A stretch of 64,000 nt of DNA from Arachidicoccus terrestris (lineage in GTDB: Bacteria; Bacteroidota; Bacteroidia; Chitinophagales; Chitinophagaceae): contig NZ_CP083387.1 in NCBI RefSeq assembly GCF_020042345.1, positions 1,984,001 through 2,048,000 of the forward strand, written 5' to 3'. Positions 44,744 through 54,057 of this stretch are shown piece after piece (position 1 is the first letter of the stretch; each line of letters begins with the position of its first letter). Position numbers and translations under genes: made by a program. Below the pieces are notes generated by a model. It was not told the origin of the DNA. It was given only the letters and a program-made list of their open reading frames with translations, and searched no databases.

Positions 44744-47700
44744 CTAAAAGTTGGCCCTGACACCCAGTGTGATCATTCTGTTGATCGGATATTTGGCTCC
44801 GTTAGACCCTAGTTCAGGATCCCATAACTTAAACTTGCTGAATGTAAACAGGTTCTGTCCGGAGAGGTAAAAGTAAAGACTTGAAAGCCCGGCGCTTTTC
44901 ACCTTCCTGGAAACAACTGTATAACCGATAGAAGCCTGTTTTAAACGCATATAATCCCCGCTTTTTAACCATCTGGTACTGTTCAGATAATTATTATCCG
45001 TCAGTGAACCAATGGTGATTCTCGGATAATAGGCATCCTGCCTGGGGTCTTGCGCCGTCCACCGGTCTTTGAGTATGGCCATTGTGTTATTGGGGAATTG
45101 TCCGATACCCGAAAAAGGTATAACGCCTACGCCGTCAGCGCCGGCGCCATTACCACGGATTTCAGAGCCATTGGCCATGATGCCCACACCTGATACACCC
45201 TGAAAGAGCATGGACAGGTCAATATTATGCCAACTGACCGTAAAGCCGGCCCCATAGGACCATTCAGGAAATGGAGATTTACCCAGATAAGTCCAGTCAT
45301 TAGCATCTACGACATTGTCATCTTCCGGATTCAGGTTCTTATACTTAATGTCGCCGGGTGCCACCACGCCAAACCCCTGGGTGGCATGCCCTGAAATATC
45401 ATCCGCATCAACAAAGAGACCTTCATCAATATAGCCGGTGAATTCTCCATACATGTGACCGGTGCTTCGCTGATAGCCATACTTTCTGATCGGCTCATCC
45501 TCAAAAACTGTTCTGTTCTTGGCATAGGTCGCATTGGCATAGACCCTTAACCCCAGTTCACCGATCTTGTCATTATATTCTATCGTTCCGTCAAGTCCCC
45601 GGTTATTCATCTTCCCCAGATTGGCATAGACGGCCGAGTTGTTATATCCTGCAATAGAAGATAAGGTCTTGCGCGCGATAAGCAGGTTCTTACGATCATC
45701 CTTAAAATAATCTAGGGTAATGCTCACCCGGTCCTTAATGCCTACTTCAAGGCCGATATCTGTTTTGTAGGACTTTTCCCAGGTCAGATCCTGCACACCG
45801 ATAACACTTTCATTAAGGCCGCCAAGGGCGCTTCCATTTAGTCCGAATCCGGCTGTTCCTCCTCCTGTAATTTGCGTAATATACGGGAACCGGCCGCCTC
45901 TTCCGATATTATCATTACCGACAATCCCATAAGAAGCCCTAAGCTTTAAAAGCGAGATCGTATTGTTTAAGGTTTTAAAAAAATGCTCCCTTGAAATCAC
46001 CCACCCACCGGAGACGGAAGGGAATAGTCCGAATTTCCTACCCGGTTCAAAATTCTCCGAGCCCGTATAGCCTGCATTGAGTTCCAGCAGATACCGCTCG
46101 TCATAACCATAGGTCAGTCTGCCGGCAAGGCTCTGGTTGCGATAAGGAATTGAGCTGACAGCATCACCTGCTGAACTTACTAAGCGATTGCGCATATTAT
46201 ACAGTACCATGGCTCCAACGTGATGCAGGCCGAACCGGCGATCATAATTGATATTGCCCTCCAGATACATCGTCCTTTCTCCGGTTGAACTTTTAGAATA
46301 GTTCAAAAATTGCTGGCCAAACCGGGTCTGCACAAAAACCAGCTGGCCATTATCATCCCTGCCGGACGCTGCATAAAGATCATTTTGTCTGGCCCGGCGA
46401 TTATCAAACTCCCCATAGCTATCAAACGAAAAGCGGCCATAGGCACTCAACCCTTTGGTAATGGCATCTAATTTCTGGTTGACGGTAAAAACAGATTGCA
46501 CGGTGGGCCTGAACTCTTTTGAATAACCGTTATTCTGTACTTCATTTAAAGGATTAGAGCCTCCGTTGCCAATGGGTCCCGCCCACTTTTCATCTGAAAA
46601 TTTTACCGGGAAGCCTACAGGTGTCGTTGCATAAGATATATACCACAGAGATCCCGCAGAGATCCCCGGATACTTCGCATTAACCAGCATGGCATCCAGG
46701 TTCATGGACAAAATAGTACTCTTGGTCAGATTGATATCCAGATTTGTTCTGAAATCATAGCGTTTAAAATTCAGGTTAGGATTAAAGTCGTTCAATGTTT
46801 TCACATTATATGGCCCGTCCTGATTATAGAAAGAGGCAGATACATAATAACGTACGGCTTCGCTACCGCCTGAAACATTTAAATTGACGTTGGTCAGAGA
46901 GGAGCTTTTCCCGTAAACTTCTTTCATCCAATCCACATCAGGATACATGTAGGGGTCCAGTCCGCTGGCTGTTTTCTGAATTATTTCGTCTGAATAAGCG
47001 GGCGCCAGTCCCATGTTCCGCCGCGCTTCATTATAGAGTTTCATATATTCGACACCATTCAGCATTTCTGGTGTCTTCGTAAAGCCCGTAAGTCCTGTTT
47101 CTGCTTTCAAAGAGATTTTAGGCTTACCGGCGATCCCCCGTTTAGTCGTAATGATAAGTACGCCGTTAGCACCTTTCGCACCGTACATGGCCGTTGAAGA
47201 CGCGTCTTTTAAAAGGCTGATGCTGGCGATATCCTCCGGGTCGATATTATTGAAGGACCCGCCATAAGAGCTGTTCACGTCATCTCTTTGTACACCGTCC
47301 ACAATAATCAGTGGCGAAGTATTACCCGTAAATGTACCGATACCCCGAATAGTAAACTGCGCATTGTCATATCCGGGTTCTCCGCTGGACTGGACGGAAA
47401 TCACGCCGGCTACCTTGCCTGCAAGGGCGTTGGTGAGGCTGGGTACGGAAGTCTGCATGTCTTCCATATTAACAGAGGAGACGGCGCCTGTGACTGTCAG
47501 CTTGGACTGTTTGCCATATCCGACGACAACCACATCATTTTGAATGGTTGGCTTAGCAACCAGTGTTACTTTCATCGTTCCTTTTTCGGGGACAGCGACC
47601 TCCTGACTGATCATACCCACCATGGAGACCGTTATGGTCGCACCGGGCTTCGCTGCCATCGCAAACGCACCCAGCACATCTGTGAGCGTTCCCTCATTGG

Positions 47701-48196
47701 AGCCATTCACCAAAACAGTAGCCCCGGCTATGGGTTTTCCATCGACATCCATCACCGTCCCTCTGATACGATTGCTGTCAACCGCGGGGAGATCAGCCGG
47801 CGACTTTTCTTTGGGAAGAGATGGCGCTTTGACCTTTTTGACAATCAGGATCTTGTCTCCTTTCAAGGTATACTGAACAGGCATTTTTGCAAATAACATA
47901 TTCAATACCTCTCCTACCGGCTTCGATTTACAATCCAATGTAACCAATTGGCCATCATCTAAAACATCATTGGAATAGAAAAATATCAGCCCTGTCTGTT
48001 TTTTTAACGAACGTAAGACATTCAACAGAGGTGTCTGCTGCTCATGTAAAGTTACCGGTAGTTTGAGTTTTTCGGGAGCCTGCTGAGCCATTACCCGGGG
48101 ACCTGACAGCAGCAACAAGAATGCGCCGCAACAAAGACACAGGTTCAAATACACTTTTAATCTACGCCATTTTTGACGTGAGGCAATCATGTGCAT
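44744..48196 (-). CDS. SusC/RagA-family TonB-dependent receptor with STN signalling domain
   Basis: Outer-membrane oligosaccharide importer of 1150 residues with the start at MHMIASRQKW (48196); the frame opens 31 codons earlier but with a second hydrophobic segment that would be abnormal. Signal region at about 17-37, then STN domain (about 45-120: KLPVTLHEQQTPLLNVLRSL), carboxypeptidase-regulatory-like domain (about 138-215), plug (PLIIVDGVQRD, MYGAKGANGVLII) and barrel ending in TLGVRANF. The STN domain pairs with the FecR encoded upstream, as in the first locus of the window, so transcription is likely turned on when substrate binds. Confidence 0.95.
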   Translation of the reverse strand: MHMIASRQKWRRLKVYLNLCLCCGAFLLLLSGPRVMAQQAPEKLKLPVTLHEQQTPLLNVLRSLKKQTGLIFFYSNDVLDDGQLVTLDCKSKPVGEVLNMLFAKMPVQYTLKGDKILIVKKVKAPSLPKEKSPADLPAVDSNRIRGTVMDVDGKPIAGATVLVNGSNEGTLTDVLGAFAMAAKPGATITVSMVGMISQEVAVPEKGTMKVTLVAKPTIQNDVVVVGYGKQSKLTVTGAVSSVNMEDMQTSVPSLTNALAGKVAGVISVQSSGEPGYDNAQFTIRGIGTFTGNTSPLIIVDGVQRDDVNSSYGGSFNNIDPEDIASISLLKDASSTAMYGAKGANGVLIITTKRGIAGKPKISLKAETGLTGFTKTPEMLNGVEYMKLYNEARRNMGLAPAYSDEIIQKTASGLDPYMYPDVDWMKEVYGKSSSLTNVNLNVSGGSEAVRYYVSASFYNQDGPYNVKTLNDFNPNLNFKRYDFRTNLDINLTKSTILSMNLDAMLVNAKYPGISAGSLWYISYATTPVGFPVKFSDEKWAGPIGNGGSNPLNEVQNNGYSKEFRPTVQSVFTVNQKLDAITKGLSAYGRFSFDSYGEFDNRRARQNDLYAASGRDDNGQLVFVQTRFGQQFLNYSKSSTGERTMYLEGNINYDRRFGLHHVGAMVLYNMRNRLVSSAGDAVSSIPYRNQSLAGRLTYGYDERYLLELNAGYTGSENFEPGRKFGLFPSVSGGWVISREHFFKTLNNTISLLKLRASYGIVGNDNIGRGGRFPYITQITGGGTAGFGLNGSALGGLNESVIGVQDLTWEKSYKTDIGLEVGIKDRVSITLDYFKDDRKNLLIARKTLSSIAGYNNSAVYANLGKMNNRGLDGTIEYNDKIGELGLRVYANATYAKNRTVFEDEPIRKYGYQRSTGHMYGEFTGYIDEGLFVDADDISGHATQGFGVVAPGDIKYKNLNPEDDNVVDANDWTYLGKSPFPEWSYGAGFTVSWHNIDLSMLFQGVSGVGIMANGSEIRGNGAGADGVGVIPFSGIGQFPNNTMAILKDRWTAQDPRQDAYYPRITIGSLTDNNYLNSTRWLKSGDYMRLKQASIGYTVVSRKVKSAGLSSLYFYLSGQNLFTFSKFKLWDPELGSNGAKYPINRMITLGVRANF

Positions 48197-48487
48197 AATT
48201 ATCTTTTTTAAGTAGCATGGGAGAAATAGAAGAAGAACCTTGTTCTTCATAAATAAATAACAACGATTCGTTAAAAACGGGTGAACCATTCTTAACTTTT
48301 ATTTTTAATTTTTCGCTCTTACCGCTAGAAAAAAATAAAACACCCTCATTGCCAATGGCTTGCTTCCGGAAAAAAAATCGAGTGCCGATAGTTTCCGTTG
48401 TGTCCAAACATCGAAGTATGACATACCCAAAAGAAGAAAAAGGCGGCGTGACAATGATGTTATTAAGATCAACCTTTCGAATATATC

Positions 48488-49771
48488 TTATTGCAAATAA
48501 AGATGATCATCTTTATAGTAAGGCCGCACACCGGCAGTCACAGACAGATCACTTAATAGTTCAGGAAGATTACTGCGGTTCATTACACCGGTTACCGAAC
48601 GGGCGCCTGTTTTCGCATCAGCTACCGTTACCGGGACACCAAAATTTCTGGAAATAACTTTTGCCAGCTGGTCAATCGTCATATTATGGAAATAATAGAC
48701 TCCGTCCAGCCATGATAGAACGTCATCCTTATCAAATGCATGCGTTTTAAACCCATTTTTGACTTCAAAGGAAGCTTCGTTGCCTGGTCGAAGTAAGATC
48801 GGCTTTCTGGCAGAGCTATTGTCTTTGGTGGAAATACTGCCCTCCACCAGGGCGGCTTTAACGGCACCTTTCTGGTAAGTGTTCACATTAAATTTAGTCC
48901 CCAATACCCTAATAGAAGTAAGCGGCGTGTGAACAATAAATGGATGGGCAGGATCTTTTGTTACCGAAAAATAAGCCTCCCCATCTACATATACCTCACG
49001 GGTAGCACCGGTAAAGTGAAATGGGAAACGTAAGCTCGTCGATGAATTAAGTGTAATTTTTGTGCCGTCACCCAGCGTTATACGGTAAAACCTTCCGCCC
49101 GGTACAGTCAGCAGATTCTGGGCCGTGTCCGCTGCATTAAATGTCAGGCTATCTGTATTCAAGGCGATAGCACCACCTTTTATCTGGATTGTCCGGCCGG
49201 GTTGTTGAGCAGCGATGGCCACTTTTTTACCACTGGCCAGTTGCAGCTCAATCTCTTTTTTATCTTGGCGGACAATTGAAGCGATTTTTTCGATATTGGT
49301 TATCTTTTCGCTGCGGGTAATCCAATATCCCAGGCCTGATAGGCAGGCCAGCACAAATACAGCTGCAGCCCATCTCCACATATGACGAATCATCCTGGAA
49401 GGCGTTTTGCCTAACGCGTCCGGCTTGTTTGCAGAATCCTTATTCTCATTGGTATCAATCGCTCTCTCCTTTAGATTACCTGCCGTCGCAAATGGATCAT
49501 CTGACAGGTTATTTACATTGCCGGCGTCTCGCTGGTCCTGCTGTCGCTGATTTAATCTCGTTTTTACCTCCTGCAGCGCTTCGTTTTCATCGATCAGTTT
49601 AGAGAACTCTTCTACTTTCAGATTCTGTCCTTCTTTTTCCAGGGTCAGCCATATTTGTCGAAATGCTGCATTATCTTCTAACTCCTGTTGCACAAAAGAC
49701 TGATCCTCAGGCGAAATGATGCCCGTGATTGTTTCAAAATACAAGAGGTATATTTTATCCTTAACATTCAT
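48488..49771 (-). CDS. FecR-family anti-sigma factor
   Basis: Inner-membrane anti-sigma factor of 427 residues, longer than the one at 3551-4525 because of an Asn/Asp/Lys-rich segment (about 75-128) before the membrane helix (about 132-151). The periplasmic FecR domain (about 215-330) includes GDGTKITLNSSTSLRFP and VLGTKFNVNTYQKG, and the C-terminal DUF4974-type domain ends the protein (YFHNMTIDQLAKVISRNFGV). It lies between the sigma gene and the STN-type SusC gene. The stretch of about 290 bases before SusC carries no gene. Confidence 0.93.
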   Translation of the reverse strand: MNVKDKIYLLYFETITGIISPEDQSFVQQELEDNAAFRQIWLTLEKEGQNLKVEEFSKLIDENEALQEVKTRLNQRQQDQRDAGNVNNLSDDPFATAGNLKERAIDTNENKDSANKPDALGKTPSRMIRHMWRWAAAVFVLACLSGLGYWITRSEKITNIEKIASIVRQDKKEIELQLASGKKVAIAAQQPGRTIQIKGGAIALNTDSLTFNAADTAQNLLTVPGGRFYRITLGDGTKITLNSSTSLRFPFHFTGATREVYVDGEAYFSVTKDPAHPFIVHTPLTSIRVLGTKFNVNTYQKGAVKAALVEGSISTKDNSSARKPILLRPGNEASFEVKNGFKTHAFDKDDVLSWLDGVYYFHNMTIDQLAKVISRNFGVPVTVADAKTGARSVTGVMNRSNLPELLSDLSVTAGVRPYYKDDHLYLQ

Positions 49772-49810
49772 GATTCTAATAGCAACAGTTATAATAGCAT
49801 ATGGGTTAAT

Positions 49811-50368
49811 TTAATTTTCGTTTTTTGCGCCTTTTCTCAATACTTTTAACGCGCTTTTTAAATGAGTCTTAAGTGAGTTGACGCCAATACCCATCTCCTC
49901 AGCCGCTTCACTATATTTCTTTTTCTGAAAATAAACCAGGTTAAGCGCCGTCTTCCTTTGACCTTTCAACCGCTCCATTAACCGGGATAGAAGAACAGAA
50001 TAATTCCTATCAGCGCCTTCCAGATCTTCTTCAATAAAACGGTCCGTATACATTAACTGGTACTCAAGCTGCTTTTCTATCTTTCTCTCCCGTGCTTTAA
50101 TAGCATTAAAGCACCTGTTCCGGATTGCCAAAAATAGATAACCTTTCAGGTCCTCATGAAAATTTTCATATAGTTTCTTTTCCCAGATATCCATAAAAAG
50201 ATTCTGTGTAAGGTCATAAGCCTCACTTTCATCCTTAAGAAAATAAAAGGCGCTCACAGCCAGCAGCTTAAAGTATTTTTTGTATAAAGCATCAAAAGCC
50301 TGCAGATCACCATTTTTTAAGCGATCCAATAATTCGTCATTGCTGTAATGGGCATTTTGCTGATCCAT
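49811..50368 (-). CDS. ECF RNA polymerase sigma factor
   Basis: Alternative sigma factor of 185 residues. Region 2 lies at about 20-95 (ALYKKYFKLLAVSAFYFLKDESEAYDLTQNLFMDIWEKK) and region 4 at about 130-178 with the helix-turn-helix YSEAAEEMGIGVNSLKTHLKSALKVLR. Unlike the sigma factor at 4668-5246 it has no hydrophobic tail and ends in a basic/acidic stretch. It is 39 bases upstream of FecR and probably drives the SusC-SusD-NHL operon. Confidence 0.93.
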   Translation of the reverse strand: MDQQNAHYSNDELLDRLKNGDLQAFDALYKKYFKLLAVSAFYFLKDESEAYDLTQNLFMDIWEKKLYENFHEDLKGYLFLAIRNRCFNAIKARERKIEKQLEYQLMYTDRFIEEDLEGADRNYSVLLSRLMERLKGQRKTALNLVYFQKKKYSEAAEEMGIGVNSLKTHLKSALKVLRKGAKNEN

Positions 50369-50774
50369 TTCTAATAATGCTAGCTAGGCAGTTCTTTTTT
50401 TCAAAGCTTTCCTTTCCGAAAATCGGATAACCCAGTCTTTACTTGCCGGCAAAGCGCCACATCGCCATACGCCAATCGTTTCTTTCCTAATTTCAAATTA
50501 CTGGCAACAGAGTTATGAAAGCAATTTATCCATCTGCACGCAATAGCAATATTAAACTTTATATTTTATAAAGCATCATGTATAGACAATAAAACAAATA
50601 TTTTAAGCAATCGATTGAGTTAGATAAAAATTTGATGCTCAATTAGCAACTCAACTGCAGCCGGCAGAACGAGAAAACCCAAACAGAAATCATACCAGTC
50701 ATTATGATCTTGCAGGGCATTCAACTTTATGGCGGGTTCGCGCATCACAGACACGCTCCTTTTCCCGCATTCAG
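50369..50774. other. Intergenic region upstream of the second sigma operon
   Basis: About 405 bases between the GDPD gene stop and the sigma gene start, all minus-strand transcription. It holds the LacI-type motif at 50607-50618. No clear terminator for the large upstream operon and no gene can be seen. Confidence 0.5.
50607..50618. promoter_or_regulatory. Operator-like palindrome GCAATCGATTGA upstream of the sigma/FecR/SusCD operon
   Basis: The core CAATCGATTG is a perfect 10-base palindrome, and with flank TTTAAGCAAnCGATTGA it matches the site at 24488-24503. It lies 239 bases upstream of the sigma start, so this operon may answer to a LacI-type regulator as well as to its sigma factor. 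Confidence 0.4.
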
Positions 50775-51659
50775 CTAGTTAATCATTCCCGCAAACAAAG
50801 CCGGGTAGTCCGTTTCGATAATATCAGGCCGCTTAATCAGTTCTTTTATATAGGCATTTTTGCGTTGCGCATTTGTTCTCAGTTTGTCGAACGTCGGGGG
50901 AAAGGAATAAAAGCACATGACGCCTTTATGTCTTAAAAAACGGCAAATATCATTTGTGTTATCTGAGACTGAATCTCCAACATAGGCGATAATCCGGTTA
51001 TATGGAATCTTGGTTGCAATGAAAGCGTTCAGATCTTCCTTTTTTTTAATCGCCACGCACAATAAAACATTATCCAACCGATTATAATAATACAATGCCT
51101 CCTTCATAGAGCGAACACTTAAGATCAGATTCGGATACTTATTATCCTTAAACATTTCAACATACCTTGACCAGGGTATATTTTTATTATCCAGATTAAA
51201 GATCGTCTTGTCTTTGCCCCATTCTAAGGCTTCTACCAACGTTGGAATTCTATAACTCGTCAGGTTCCCCTGACGATCCTTCAGTCTTGCGTTTTTAATT
51301 TCCGCATAGGTATGCGCACTTACCTTTCCTTTCATATCAGATACTCGCTCCAAATCATCATCATGCATCAATACAATAACGCTGTCTTTCGTAAACCTGG
51401 GATCAATTTCAAAAAACGAAGGCATTAAAGTGAGCGTCTTTTCCATGGCTTCTATTGAATTCTCCGGATAACCTGGCAGTAGCCCACCCCGATGTCCGGA
51501 AATAATTACAGGCTTATCGTCTTCATAATGAAAAAACTGCTGCAACTCAGCCATGTTTTTTATAACAGTTCTATGAAGTTTTCTCTGAGCCACACAGGTC
51601 GCTATCGTTAAAACCAGTAAACCGAACAATAATGCAGGGCATTTCACATTCTTAATCAT
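50775..51659 (-). CDS. Glycerophosphodiester phosphodiesterase family (GDPD) protein, secreted
   Basis: Exported phosphodiesterase of 294 residues with a signal peptide (about 1-24, ending TCVAQ). Catalytic and metal-binding residues are in place: His56-Arg57 in GHRGG, PENS at 65-68, Glu84 and Asp86 in FFEIDPRFTKD, and His99 in VLMHDDDLERVSD. The family cleaves glycerophosphodiesters to glycerol 3-phosphate and an alcohol; some members act on teichoic acids or related phosphate-linked polymers. It is the last gene of the long minus-strand array, its start overlapping the sugar-kinase stop by 4 bases, so it is translationally coupled to sugar metabolism. Confidence 0.93.
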   Translation of the reverse strand: MIKNVKCPALLFGLLVLTIATCVAQRKLHRTVIKNMAELQQFFHYEDDKPVIISGHRGGLLPGYPENSIEAMEKTLTLMPSFFEIDPRFTKDSVIVLMHDDDLERVSDMKGKVSAHTYAEIKNARLKDRQGNLTSYRIPTLVEALEWGKDKTIFNLDNKNIPWSRYVEMFKDNKYPNLILSVRSMKEALYYYNRLDNVLLCVAIKKKEDLNAFIATKIPYNRIIAYVGDSVSDNTNDICRFLRHKGVMCFYSFPPTFDKLRTNAQRKNAYIKELIKRPDIIETDYPALFAGMIN

Positions 51660-52555
51660 ATTAATGAACTTTTAAAATTCTCTAAATCTGTTAAAGTATA
51701 GGGGGGACAGCCTCCATTACGCGTCGCAATATAAGCGCTCAAAATAGCAGCCTCTTGTAAAACCTCTTTGTTACCCTTCCCAGAAAGCTTTCCATTTATG
51801 AACGCTGCTAAAAAGGAGTCCCCACTTCCGACAGTATCCTGAACCTGTATTTTGACTCCACGCACATTTACAGATACATCCCTATTATAATAAGAGGCAC
51901 CCTCTGCCCCTTTTGTAAGTATCACTTCGTCCAAATTATCAAAAGCTGATAAAACCAAAGATACCCCTTCATTTTCACTACTACATGATCCTTTACATAA
52001 CCGGCATAGGAAATACAGTTCTTCCAGATTGATTTTAATACTCTTACATGCCCTTATAAGTGGCATAATCACCTCCGGTTCACAATAGGGCTGGCGGAGA
52101 TTGAGATCCAGTATCGGCCAGTTGCAGACTTTAAGATATTCCAGCAACACATTTCTGGTCATTTGGTTTCTGGCGGCTAATGTTCCATACACAAAAGCAT
52201 CCGAATCTGCAATCTCTCCGGCGAGGGTGTCATTGTAAGTGAGGTAATCCCACGCTACAGCCTCTGTAATATCATACTTTACCTCTCCTTCAGGTAAAAG
52301 ATTAACCACCACAGTAGATGTGGGATAGGTTTGTGTCTGAGGGCAGAAGCGTGTATCTATTCCCCAATTTGCAATATGACTGATAAGCTTAACTCCAAGT
52401 GCATCCTGACCCACCTGAGAAACAATGATCGGTTGTCTGTTTAGTTTAGATAAGTGATAACACACATTGAGCGGCGCCCCACCAATTGTTTTTGTCACAC
52501 CAAAATCATCCCACAACACTTCCCCAAAACAAACTATTTTTTTCCCCATTATCAC
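51656..52555 (-). CDS. PfkB-family sugar kinase, fructokinase-like
   Basis: Cytosolic kinase of 299 residues. The N-terminal FGEVLWDDFG and the IGGAPLNVCYHLSKL region match fructokinase-type PfkB proteins, and the C-terminal signature DTVGSGDSFLAAFI supplies the catalytic Asp in GSGD. It phosphorylates a sugar with ATP; fructose is the likely substrate if the preceding dehydrogenase converts mannitol to fructose, but ketoses from other polyols are possible. Its start overlaps the dehydrogenase stop by one base and its end overlaps the GDPD start, so the three genes are translationally coupled. Confidence 0.9.
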   Translation of the reverse strand: MIMGKKIVCFGEVLWDDFGVTKTIGGAPLNVCYHLSKLNRQPIIVSQVGQDALGVKLISHIANWGIDTRFCPQTQTYPTSTVVVNLLPEGEVKYDITEAVAWDYLTYNDTLAGEIADSDAFVYGTLAARNQMTRNVLLEYLKVCNWPILDLNLRQPYCEPEVIMPLIRACKSIKINLEELYFLCRLCKGSCSSENEGVSLVLSAFDNLDEVILTKGAEGASYYNRDVSVNVRGVKIQVQDTVGSGDSFLAAFINGKLSGKGNKEVLQEAAILSAYIATRNGGCPPYTLTDLENFKSSLI

Positions 52556-54042
52556 TAAGATTCTAATAATTGATGAATAAATAACCTTCTCAGTTGGATA
52601 TCAGAATTTGATATACCCTGAACATAGGCAACAAATAACGACTGTGCCGCATCTGAAGACCGAACGGCCTCCAACCCGGGGCCATTGTCCCAGAAAATGC
52701 CAGCATCAAATCCATCAGTGCGGAACAATTCTAAGAGCGTCTCTTTATTCTGATCTACCACCATCGCCATTTCATCCCTTTTAAAAGCAGTTGCCAGGTA
52801 GTAATACCAGGCCGCAATAATCAGCATCCCCCATTTAATCTTTCGGCTTTTTGCGGCCAATTGGTCTGAGATGACCGGTAAAACAAACTTAGGCAGCTTA
52901 TCTGTAGAACCTGATATGATTCTGGCTGTACTGTCGTTGATCATCGGGTTGCTAAACCGGCGTACCAGTTCGTTAATATATTCCATATAATGCACTTCCT
53001 GTATTTCATCCAGCGTATCCATCACTTCCTCCTGACAATAGTGGATATAAACGGCTTTAATAAGAGGATCCGCAATGGCCGTGTGGATTCTGTCATATCC
53101 CAGCAGTTCTCCCAATAGGCCTGTTAAGGAGTGTCCGCCGTTAAGTAGGCGCAGCTTCATCTTTTCATAGGGGGCAACATCTTCGACCAAGGTGGCGCCC
53201 ATCGCTTCATAGGGCAATCCTTTCAGTCTGGGATCATCTTGAATAACCCATTGAAAAAAATCTTCACAAACCACCAGGCATCTATCTTCTAATCCGTAGC
53301 TGGCTGCAAACTCATTTTTCTGTTGCGTGGAAGCTACCGGTGTGATTCGATCCACCATTGTTTTCACAAAGCTAACATGCTCCTCCACCCAGATGATCAA
53401 ATCCCGATCAAATTTCTTTAAAAATTCCAATAGAGCAAAACGAAGGATATCGCCATTGTGTTGCACATTATCACAGGACATCAGTGCGATACCTTGCGCA
53501 CCTGCTTCCATCCGTTGCCTTAGTCCTTCAGCCAGAATTCTGAATATGGTTTGAGGCGTATCTGCCCGTTTCAAGTCACTTTGAATCGAAGGTGTTTCCC
53601 ATATGAATATATGCTTGTCATAATCTACATTATATCCACCTTCCGTAATGGTAAAGCTAATCACTTTTGTATCGTCGCTAGCGATCTTATCTAATATGGC
53701 AGCGTAATCTTTTATGGGATGTAGTAATTCTTTAATGGCACTTACCAGCACATCATGTCTCGAGCCATCTGCCGCGAAACTTTGTACAAAATACAGGCAG
53801 TCCTGCACACGAAGTGCTTCCACAAACGGCAAGTCTCCCGGTAGAATACAAAGACCGCAAATACCCCAGTCGGCATATTTTTCCCGGAAGTTATTTTTTA
53901 AATTTTGCAATGCCCATGCCTGATGCGCCCTATGAAAACCGCCCACTCCGAAATGTACAATAGGCATGACAACGCTTTTACTTTGTTTTTGTGGCAAACT
54001 CAGCAAATCAGCCGACAATGCACTTTCATAGTTTAATATCAT
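52555..54042 (-). CDS. Mannitol dehydrogenase family (long-chain polyol) oxidoreductase
   Basis: Cytosolic NAD(P)-dependent enzyme of 495 residues. The Rossmann region has FGVGGFHRAH (31-40), followed by ISFTITEGGYNVD (about 128-140), characteristic of mannitol 2-dehydrogenase and relatives. The catalytic KxxxxNxxH motif is complete: Lys296, Asn301 and His304 in KLRLLNGGH. The family covers mannitol 2-, arabinitol 4- and related dehydrogenases as well as fructuronate and tagaturonate reductases. Next to a fructokinase-like gene and a sugar importer, oxidation of an imported polyol to a ketose is the simplest reading. The exact polyol cannot be told. Confidence 0.92.
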   Translation of the reverse strand: MILNYESALSADLLSLPQKQSKSVVMPIVHFGVGGFHRAHQAWALQNLKNNFREKYADWGICGLCILPGDLPFVEALRVQDCLYFVQSFAADGSRHDVLVSAIKELLHPIKDYAAILDKIASDDTKVISFTITEGGYNVDYDKHIFIWETPSIQSDLKRADTPQTIFRILAEGLRQRMEAGAQGIALMSCDNVQHNGDILRFALLEFLKKFDRDLIIWVEEHVSFVKTMVDRITPVASTQQKNEFAASYGLEDRCLVVCEDFFQWVIQDDPRLKGLPYEAMGATLVEDVAPYEKMKLRLLNGGHSLTGLLGELLGYDRIHTAIADPLIKAVYIHYCQEEVMDTLDEIQEVHYMEYINELVRRFSNPMINDSTARIISGSTDKLPKFVLPVISDQLAAKSRKIKWGMLIIAAWYYYLATAFKRDEMAMVVDQNKETLLELFRTDGFDAGIFWDNGPGLEAVRSSDAAQSLFVAYVQGISNSDIQLRRLFIHQLLES

Positions 54043-54057
54043 CTAAATAAAATAATT

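Noticed and set aside
47288-47896. 202-codon plus-strand frame opposite the SusC plug region
   Set aside because: Antisense shadow of a conserved receptor domain.
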